Shown one piece after another: positions 6,234 through 11,647 of a stretch of DNA of 11,647 nucleotides. The stretch is from Sphingomonadales bacterium. GTDB taxonomy: Bacteria; Pseudomonadota; Alphaproteobacteria; Sphingomonadales; Sphingomonadaceae. The number at the start of each line of letters is the position of its first letter. Position 1 is the first letter of the stretch. Both the position numbers and the translations under genes were made by a program. The notes beneath the pieces were generated by a model. That model was not told where the DNA came from, did not search any database, and saw nothing but the letters and a program-made list of their open reading frames with translations. Where the stretch lies: the NCBI GenBank assembly GCA_004292705.1, contig RDXA01000383.1, positions 1-11,647 of the forward strand, read 5' to 3'.

Positions 6234-7688
6234 ATGGTGCCGGGACGTCGGCCCGCCCGATCAGCCTTGGCCATGCGTTTTGCGGTTGTTGCCGGCACAT
6301 TCGCTGTGGCCGGTTGCACCGCAATGGGTTCCGATCCCCCACCAATGGCGAGCGTGCAGGCCGTTCCCGAACGGTGGGTGCTGGCTGAACCGGGTGCGAC
6401 TGATATCCCGCTGGATCGCTACTGGTTAATGCTGGACGACCCGCTGGTCGAGGAATTCGTCACGCGGGCGCAAAGCGAAAACCTCGATATTGCCCAGGCT
6501 GTTACGCGCTTGCGCGCCGCACGGGCCGGATTGCGTCAGGCCCGCGCCGACCGTGTGCCTACCATCAACGGCAGCGGCGGGGCACAGCGCGACATCGGCG
6601 ATCTTGCCAGTGATGATGTGCTGCTCTCGCTCGGCGTGGACGCGGCGTGGGAGGTTGATCTGTTCGGACGGATCGACGGCTCGATCAATGCCGCGCGCAG
6701 CGATCTTCAGGCGGCGGGCTATTCGCTCGGCGATCTCGAACGGGTCATTGTGGCGCAGGTTGCAAGTCAGGTGGTGACCGCGCGTTCGCTGGCCGCGCAG
6801 CTTGCCATCGCGCGCGAGACGCTAGCCATTCAGGACGATAACCTCCAGATCGCCCGCTGGCGCAATCAGGCGGGGCTGGTGAACAGCCTCGATGTCGAAC
6901 AGGCGCGCACCCAGCGTGCGCAGACGGCGGCATCAATCCCGCAGCTCGAAAGCAATCTTGCCGCCGTAGCGAATGCGACCTCGACCTTGATCGGAGAGCC
7001 GCCGGGGCGGGTCTACCGCGCAGTCACGCAGGCCCCGCGTGCCGTTCCCGCGCCACCGGCCGATGTTGCGCTCACAGCGCCTGCGGACATGCTGCGCCGG
7101 CGCCCGGATGTGAGCGCGGCCGAGGCGCGGCTGGCGGCCGATCTTGACCGCGTCGGCGTCGCACGGACGCAGCTCTATCCGCTGGCGCGGTTGTCCGGCA
7201 GCATCGGCACCAGCGCGACCGATGTGGGCAGCCTGTTCGACATCGTGACCGGCAACATCTTCGCCAGCCTGTCGCAGCTGATCTTCGATGGCGGCCGGGT
7301 GCGCGGGCGGATCGAGGGGGCCGAGGCTGTGGCCGACGGTTCGCTTGCGGCGTGGCGACAAAGCATCCTCGTTGCGCTTGAGGAGGTCGAAAGTTCGTCC
7401 GTCGACCTGCGCACCAACGCCGCGCGCGTCACCGCGCTCGCGGAGGCGAGCGACGGTGCGCAGAACGCCGCCCTGCTGGCGCGCAGCCAGTATCAGGCGG
7501 GCCTGATCGATTTCCAGCGGCTGCTGGTTGTCGAAAGCCAACTGCTCGGCACCCGTAATGCGCTGGTCAACGCCGAGGCCGGGCGGGCGCTGGCCTTCAT
7601 CAGCCTTGCGCGCGCAATGGGTGGCGGGTGGTCGGTGCCGGAAGGTGCAGGACTGGAACAATTGGCCGCGAGGGAGCGATCTGAGTGA
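6234..7688 (+). CDS. NodT-family outer-membrane efflux lipoprotein (TolC-like channel)
   Basis: A 484-residue outer-membrane factor that provides the exit duct of the tripartite pump. The N-terminus ends in FAVAGC, a canonical lipobox with Cys28 the lipidated residue. Two OEP repeats follow, with family motifs WEVDLFGRI (about 138-146), the long helix ending in STLIGEPPG, MLRRRPDVSAAEARLAA (about 285-301) and the mirrored second half with ISQ-type GLIDFQRLLVVESQ (about 422-435). Length is normal for the family. I start at ATG 6234, with AGGG 9 bases upstream; TTG 6231 is an adjacent alternative, and ATG 6273 has no ribosome-binding sequence. An upstream 28-codon open frame ends with TGA overlapping this ATG. 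The stop overlaps the adaptor GTG as GTGA, so the operon is tightly coupled. Substrate is not visible from sequence. Confidence 0.96.
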   Translation: MVPGRRPARSALAMRFAVVAGTFAVAGCTAMGSDPPPMASVQAVPERWVLAEPGATDIPLDRYWLMLDDPLVEEFVTRAQSENLDIAQAVTRLRAARAGLRQARADRVPTINGSGGAQRDIGDLASDDVLLSLGVDAAWEVDLFGRIDGSINAARSDLQAAGYSLGDLERVIVAQVASQVVTARSLAAQLAIARETLAIQDDNLQIARWRNQAGLVNSLDVEQARTQRAQTAASIPQLESNLAAVANATSTLIGEPPGRVYRAVTQAPRAVPAPPADVALTAPADMLRRRPDVSAAEARLAADLDRVGVARTQLYPLARLSGSIGTSATDVGSLFDIVTGNIFASLSQLIFDGGRVRGRIEGAEAVADGSLAAWRQSILVALEEVESSSVDLRTNAARVTALAEASDGAQNAALLARSQYQAGLIDFQRLLVVESQLLGTRNALVNAEAGRALAFISLARAMGGGWSVPEGAGLEQLAARERSE

Positions 7689-9001
7689 ACGACACGAGCA
7701 ATCCGGCCGATCCGCCGAGCGTGGACGACTTCCTCGGCACAAAGCCGCGGCCGCGCTGGCGGCGCTGGATGAAATACTGGCTGCCAGGCCTCGTGCTGCT
7801 GCTGCTGGTGCTCGCCATCGCGCAGTGCACGGCGGATGCGCCGCCGCCCGATTACATCACCGAACAAGTGACGCAGGAATCGCTGTCCCTGTCGGTGACA
7901 GCGACCGGCAACCTGCGTCCGACCAATCAGGTCGAAGTCGGCGCCGAAGTCACCGGCCCGATCGATTCGGTGCTGGTCGACGTCAATGACCGTGTGACCA
8001 AGGGGCAGGTGATCGCGATCATCAATACCGAGATCATCGACCAGCAAATTGCACAGTCGCGGGCCAATCTCAACGCGGCGCGGGCCGCGCTGGCACAGGC
8101 GCAGGCGACGATCGACATCGACAAGGTGCAGCTCGCCCGGCTTGAAGAAGTGCGGCGGCTTTCGAATGGGCGTGTGCCCTCGCAGCTCGAACTGGAGCAG
8201 GCCCAGGCTGCGGTCCAGCGTGACCGCGCGGCGGTGGCCTCGGCTCGCGCCAATATCGAGGCAGCCGAGGCCTCGCTCAAGGGCAGTCTCACCACCCGTA
8301 CCCGCGCTGTGATCCGTGCGCCGGTCAATGGTGTGGTGCTGGCCCGGCGGGTCGAACCGGGGCAGACCGTTGTCGCCAGCTTCAACACGGTGACGCTGTT
8401 CGTGATCGCCGAGGACCTGTCGGCCATGCAGTTGCGGGTCTCGATCGACGAGGCGGATGTGGGTCAGGTCAAGGCGGGTCAGCAGGCGAGCTTCACGGTC
8501 GATGCCTATCCCGGCCGCCGCTTCCCGGCCACGCTTGAGCGGATCGATCTGGCTTCAAGCAGCACCACCCAGACCCAGTCGGGCGGCGGCAGTGCGGTGG
8601 CGGCAGCGGGCGGATCGGTGGTGAATTATGAAGCGCGGCTCGACGTGCAGAACCCCGATGGCCTGCTGCGCCCCGGCATGACGGCCACCGCGACGATTGC
8701 CACGCAGAATACTGGCAAGGCGCTGCTGGTGCCCAACGCTGCTCTGCGCTTCCGCCCCGATGCCGAGGAAGAAGGCGGCGGCGGGGTGTTCCAACCCCAG
8801 ATCGGGCTGGAGCGGGACAAGCAACAGGCCAGCATCGGCGAGGGTAGCCGCCAGCAGGTGCAGGTGTTGCAGGCCGACGGCACGTTGAAAGCGATCGAGG
8901 TGATCACCGGCCGCAGCGACGGGCGGCGGACTGTGGTGCGCTCGAACGACCTGAAGCCGGGGATGAAGGTCGTCACCGGGGTCAAGGCAGCCGCCCCGTG
9001 A
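7685..9001 (+). CDS. MacA/HlyD-type periplasmic adaptor of the efflux pump
   Basis: A 438-residue membrane fusion protein bridging the inner-membrane transporter and the outer-membrane channel. A basic cytoplasmic N-terminus (1-30) is followed by one membrane anchor (about 33-48) and the periplasmic part: a split lipoyl domain (VGAEVTGPIDSVLVDVNDRVTKGQ, about 86-108, and VIRAPVNGVVLARRVEPGQ, about 209-227), an alpha-helical coiled-coil hairpin (about 118-202) and a beta-barrel (about 235-340) carrying a Gly/Ser/Ala/Thr-rich insertion (291-312). The C-terminal membrane-proximal domain contains a second hydrophilic, Gly- and Gln-rich insertion (about 360-392). The GTG start overlaps the channel-gene stop as GTGA, and its own stop overlaps the ATPase GTG in the same way. 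The order channel-adaptor-ATPase-permease and the MacB-like partners support a MacA-type assignment over an RND (AcrA-type) one. Confidence 0.96.
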   Translation: MNDTSNPADPPSVDDFLGTKPRPRWRRWMKYWLPGLVLLLLVLAIAQCTADAPPPDYITEQVTQESLSLSVTATGNLRPTNQVEVGAEVTGPIDSVLVDVNDRVTKGQVIAIINTEIIDQQIAQSRANLNAARAALAQAQATIDIDKVQLARLEEVRRLSNGRVPSQLELEQAQAAVQRDRAAVASARANIEAAEASLKGSLTTRTRAVIRAPVNGVVLARRVEPGQTVVASFNTVTLFVIAEDLSAMQLRVSIDEADVGQVKAGQQASFTVDAYPGRRFPATLERIDLASSSTTQTQSGGGSAVAAAGGSVVNYEARLDVQNPDGLLRPGMTATATIATQNTGKALLVPNAALRFRPDAEEEGGGGVFQPQIGLERDKQQASIGEGSRQQVQVLQADGTLKAIEVITGRSDGRRTVVRSNDLKPGMKVVTGVKAAAP

Positions 9002-9720
9002 CCCCGGAACCGCTGATCCAGCTGGAGGGCATTACCAAGACCTTCGGCAGTGGGGCGGCTGCGTTCCAGGCGCTCAAAGGCGTGGACCTCACGATTGATC
9101 GCGGCGAATTCGTGGCGATCATGGGCCCCTCGGGGTCGGGCAAGTCGACGACGATGAACATTCTCGGCTGCCTTGACGTGCCCACCGCGGGCGTGTTCCG
9201 TTTTCGCGGGGTCGAAGTGCAGAAGCTGGACCGTGACCAGCGCAGCCTGCTGCGCCGCCGCTATCTCGGCTTCGTGTTCCAGGGCTTCAATCTGCTGGCC
9301 CGCACCACCGCGCTGGAGAATGTCGAGCTGCCGCTGGTGTATCGCGGCGAGAACAAGGCGGTGCGGCGCGCAGCGGCGATGCGCGCGCTGGATCAGGTCG
9401 GGCTGGTGCCATGGGCCGACCACACCCCCGCAGAACTCTCGGGCGGCCAGCAGCAGCGCGTTGCTATTGCCCGGGCGCTGGTGACACAGCCTGATGTGCT
9501 GCTGGCCGACGAGCCGACCGGCAATCTCGACAGCGAACGCTCGGTCGAGATCATGGAGCTGCTGCGGCGGTTGAACAGCGAAGGCATCACCGTGCTGATG
9601 GTTACGCACGAGGAAGACATGGCGGCCTTTGCCAAGACCATCGTGCGGTTCCGCGACGGGCTGGTCGAGCGGATCGAGCGCGGGGCGCGCAGCCTTGCGG
9701 CCGATGGGGCACCCGCCTGA
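8998..9720 (+). CDS. MacB/LolD-type ABC transporter ATPase
   Basis: A 240-residue nucleotide-binding subunit on the cytoplasmic face. All ABC motifs are intact: Walker A GPSGSGKST (43-51), Q-loop Gln95 in FVFQGFNLL, signature LSGGQQQRVAIARAL (147-161), Walker B VLLADEP with catalytic Glu172, D-loop NLDS (176-179) and H-loop His204. The sequence belongs to the MacB/LolD/FtsE-like group that energises mechanotransmission permeases, in contrast to substrate-translocating exporters. In classic MacB this domain is fused to the permease; here the two are separate genes, sharing only one base (TGATG). The GTG start is fixed by the GTGA overlap with the adaptor stop. With the next gene it should power opening of the adaptor-channel conduit. 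Confidence 0.98.
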   Translation: MTPEPLIQLEGITKTFGSGAAAFQALKGVDLTIDRGEFVAIMGPSGSGKSTTMNILGCLDVPTAGVFRFRGVEVQKLDRDQRSLLRRRYLGFVFQGFNLLARTTALENVELPLVYRGENKAVRRAAAMRALDQVGLVPWADHTPAELSGGQQQRVAIARALVTQPDVLLADEPTGNLDSERSVEIMELLRRLNSEGITVLMVTHEEDMAAFAKTIVRFRDGLVERIERGARSLAADGAPA

Positions 9721-10916
9721 TGCTGGGCACCACGATCCTGCTGTCGCTGCGCGAGATCCGGCGGCATATCCTGCGCTCGATTCTCACCACGCTCGGGATC
9801 ATCATCGGCGTTGCTGCCGTGGTGACGATGGTGACGCTTGGCAATGGCGTCACAGCCTCGGTGCAGGAGGAGATTTCTTCGCTGGGTGCAAGCAACTTCA
9901 TCGTCTTCCCGGTGCGCACCACGCGCGGCACGGTGCGACCTTTCGACGAGGCCGATGTGCGCTCGGTCGAGCAGCAGATCGCCGGGGTCGAGATTGCGGC
10001 GGGAAATGTCGGATCGAGCGCGACCGCTTTCTACAACGGGCAGGATTGGGACACGCGGGTGCAGGGCGTGAACAACGCTTTCCTCGATGCGCAGTCGATC
10101 AATGTCGAGGACGGGCGGCCCTTCAGCAGTGACGAGGAGGCGGCGGGCAAGAATGTCTGCCTGCTCGGCCTCAAGGTGCGCGAAGCGATCTTCGTGCCCG
10201 GCACCAGTCCGGTCGGCGCACGGATGCGGCTGGGCGACATTTCCTGCATGGTGATCGGCGTGCTGGAGGAACGCGGGCAGGGCGGGGGCGGCGCGGATGA
10301 TGACGATGCCGTCTATATGCCGCTCAAGACCGTGCAGCGGCGGTTCAAGGGCAACGACAAGCTCGATTATTTCGTGCTCAAGTATGACCCGGGCTATGCG
10401 CCCGCCGCAATCCAGGACTCGCTGGTCGCCCTGCTGCGCGAGCGGCGGCTGCTGCAAGGCGAAGAGCCGAATGATTTCAACGTGATCGATACCGCGCAGG
10501 TCAATCAGGCGCTCGGCGCGGCGACGGGCGCGCTGACCGCAATGGTCGCGGTTATCGCCTCGATCAGCCTGCTGGTGGGCGGGATCGGGATCATGAACAT
10601 CATGCTGGTCTCGGTCACCGAACGCACCCGCGAGATCGGCATCCGGCTGGCCATCGGTGCGCTGGCGAGCGAGGTGCGGCTGCAATTCCTGACCGAAGCG
10701 GTGGTGCTCTGCGCGCTGGGCGGGCTGGTTGGCATCGGCTTGGGCTTTGTCGCCTCGATCGGCCTCGCCGCCGTGATCGACGTGCCTTTTGTGTTCGATC
10801 CGGTGATCAATCTCGTCAGTTTCGTGTTCGCTGCGGGAATGGGCATCGTGTTCGGTTACTACCCCGCGCGGCGGGCCTCGCAGCTCGACCCGATTGACGC
10901 TCTGCGCCACGAATAG
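9720..10916 (+). CDS. MacB-type ABC transporter permease
   Basis: A 398-residue inner-membrane subunit of the four-helix MacB type. TM1 is about 21-42, a large periplasmic domain spans about 45-268, then TM2 (about 272-297), TM3 (about 325-350) and TM4 (about 362-383). Family hallmarks are LLVGGIGIMNIMLVSVTERTR (positions 284-304), the coupling segment EIGIRLAIGA (305-314) and the C-terminal YPARRASQLDPIDALRHE (381-398). The periplasmic domain has an acidic loop (GGGADDDD, 189-196) and two cysteines, C147 and C176, that might form a disulfide. ATG 9720 overlaps the ATPase stop by one base. It is the last gene of the efflux operon and is followed by a terminator-like hairpin. Confidence 0.97.
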   Translation: MLGTTILLSLREIRRHILRSILTTLGIIIGVAAVVTMVTLGNGVTASVQEEISSLGASNFIVFPVRTTRGTVRPFDEADVRSVEQQIAGVEIAAGNVGSSATAFYNGQDWDTRVQGVNNAFLDAQSINVEDGRPFSSDEEAAGKNVCLLGLKVREAIFVPGTSPVGARMRLGDISCMVIGVLEERGQGGGGADDDDAVYMPLKTVQRRFKGNDKLDYFVLKYDPGYAPAAIQDSLVALLRERRLLQGEEPNDFNVIDTAQVNQALGAATGALTAMVAVIASISLLVGGIGIMNIMLVSVTERTREIGIRLAIGALASEVRLQFLTEAVVLCALGGLVGIGLGFVASIGLAAVIDVPFVFDPVINLVSFVFAAGMGIVFGYYPARRASQLDPIDALRHE

Positions 10917-10978
10917 CGGTGCTGCTTCGATAGGCCTTCAAAGGTTATCTTCGGATGGAAAGGTGCAACCTTGCCGAT

Positions 10979-11024
10979 GGGGCAGGGCGAAAGCGCGGCG
11001 CGCAACACCCTGTGCCGATTTTTT
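10979..11024 (+). terminator. Probable intrinsic terminator of the efflux operon
   Basis: GGGGCAGGG (10979-10987) can pair with CCCTGTGCC (11008-11016) with one mismatch and one G-U pair. The 20-base loop holds an inner GCGC/GCGC hairpin (10993-10996 with 11000-11003). A run of six T (11019-11024) follows two bases after the stem. It lies 63 bases after the permease stop and directly before the receptor promoter region. The stem is imperfect, so this is moderate confidence. Confidence 0.5.
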
Positions 11025-11027
11025 ACA

Positions 11028-11055
11028 TTGACAATCATTCGCAATAGCAACAAAT
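11028..11055 (+). promoter_or_regulatory. Candidate sigma-70 promoter of the TonB-dependent receptor
   Basis: TTGACA at 11028-11033 is a perfect -35 hexamer. The best -10 candidate is ACAAAT (11050-11055, 16-base spacing), a weak 3 of 6 match to TATAAT. It lies 35 bases before the receptor ATG. Confidence 0.45.
11029..11043. promoter_or_regulatory. Candidate Fur box
   Basis: TGACAATCATTCGCA matches the Fur 7-1-7 consensus TGATAATnATTATCA at 11 of the 14 specified positions, and the variant TGAGAATCATTCTCA at 13 of 15. It overlaps the -35 box of the receptor promoter, where iron-loaded Fur would block RNA polymerase. The regulator itself is not in the window. Confidence 0.6.
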
Positions 11056-11089
11056 GCGCCCCTCGAAACCGTTCTGATCCGGGGTGCCC

Positions 11090-11647
11090 ATGCTTCTGCC
11101 GTCTTCGCCTTTGCTTCCCTTCGCCGCTGTCCTGCTCGCCACGGTTGCTGCGCCAGCGCTCGCTGCGAGTGAAGCGCCCGCGACCGAGGCGCAGGCCACG
11201 ACCGGCAGCAGCGCGGCTCAGGCAACCTCGATCATCGTGACCGCCGACCGCGATGGCGACCGCTTGCCTGATGAATCCGGCACGCTGATCTTCGCGGGCA
11301 AGCTCGGCGATATCGCAGTGCTTGACGAGATCCCGCCGGTGCCATCGCGCAACCTGCGGGTGGCCTTGTCCGACATTCCGGGCCTGCTGGTGTCGGAAGT
11401 GTCGAATGGATCGTGGGCCTCGCTGTCCTATCGCGGGCTGGGCGAGCCGCATGAAAGCTGGAATATCCTCACGCTGCAGGACGCCATCCCGGCCGTGCCG
11501 GACATGTATTCCTATCCGGCCGGCTATTACATCCCGCCGCTCGAATTGGTGGAGCGGGTTGAATTCATCCGTGGGGCCTCTGGCCTGCTCTACGGGCCGC
11601 AACCGGGCGGCGCGCTCAACTATGTGATGCGCGGGCCGCGGCGCGAG
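11090..11647 (+). CDS. FecA-like TonB-dependent outer-membrane receptor, 5' part only
   Basis: The 186 codons in the window encode the export signal (1-26, ending APALAA), a short Ala/Thr-rich linker, a TonB box TSIIVTA (46-52) and most of the plug domain, including LSDIPGLLVSEV (93-104), LSYRGLGEP (112-120), ILTLQDAIPA (126-135) and VERVEFIRGASGLLYGPQ (154-171) followed by GGALNYVMRG. The plug resembles the FecA/ferric-dicitrate group of siderophore receptors. No N-terminal signalling (STN) domain lies between signal peptide and TonB box, so it should not signal through an anti-sigma factor. The beta-barrel is beyond the right edge. ATG 11090 has GGGG 5 bases upstream. A Fur-box candidate overlaps its promoter, consistent with iron-responsive control. 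Ligand cannot be told from the plug alone. Confidence 0.95.
   Translation, partial: MLLPSSPLLPFAAVLLATVAAPALAASEAPATEAQATTGSSAAQATSIIVTADRDGDRLPDESGTLIFAGKLGDIAVLDEIPPVPSRNLRVALSDIPGLLVSEVSNGSWASLSYRGLGEPHESWNILTLQDAIPAVPDMYSYPAGYYIPPLELVERVEFIRGASGLLYGPQPGGALNYVMRGPRRE

Noticed and set aside
8626..9609. 327-codon minus-strand open frame across the adaptor-ATPase junction
   Set aside because: Antisense to two well-supported overlapping genes and without domain features.
9393..10910. 505-codon minus-strand open frame opposite the ABC permease and ATPase
   Set aside because: His/Asp/Arg-rich shadow composition with no fold or signal; the plus strand encodes clear MacB-type subunits.
10960..10972. 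AAGGT-GCA-ACCTT hairpin after the permease
   Set aside because: Only 5 bp and no T-run; the G/C-rich hairpin with T6 just downstream is the better terminator.

Overview
GC-rich, densely packed DNA from a Gram-negative bacterium. Signal peptides, lipoboxes, a tripartite efflux system and a TonB-dependent receptor all point to a two-membrane cell. Codon use and gene style suggest an alphaproteobacterium, most likely Sphingomonadales (Erythrobacter/Novosphingobium-like); this placement is an inference, since no rRNA is present.

Layout: two gene blocks diverge from a 364-base intergenic hub (5870-6233). Leftward (minus strand) runs a five-gene block: a secreted protein with a C-terminal SH3-like domain and a possible CsgG-like core (5869-4958), an OmpR-family response regulator (4832-4152), a sensor histidine kinase (4155-2803), a small lipoprotein with a PPC-like beta-sandwich C-terminus (2806-2150), and a secreted TPR-CHAT (caspase-like) protein that runs off the left edge (2109 to beyond 1). 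Regulator and kinase overlap by GTGA, kinase and lipoprotein by ATGA, and 40 bases separate lipoprotein and CHAT gene, so the last four look like one translationally coupled operon. A two-component system thus seems wired to an envelope-located caspase-like protein and accessory envelope proteins. This is the least conventional part of the window.

Rightward (plus strand) runs a complete tripartite efflux operon: NodT-type outer-membrane lipoprotein channel (6234-7688), MacA/HlyD-type adaptor (7685-9001), MacB-type ATPase (8998-9720) and separate MacB-type permease (9720-10916), all joined by 1-4 base overlaps. A terminator-like hairpin with a T6 run follows. Next comes a strong -35 box overlapping a good Fur-box candidate, then the start of a FecA-like TonB-dependent receptor without an N-terminal signalling domain (11090 to beyond the right edge). 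The right half may therefore serve export and Fur-controlled re-uptake of a metal chelator, though the efflux substrate cannot be read from sequence.

The intergenic hub holds a perfect 16-bp palindrome with a third half-site beside it, and a long imperfect inverted repeat (17 base pairs around a 36-base loop). Neither is explained by the genes. No tRNA, rRNA, CRISPR array, transposase or IS end was seen.
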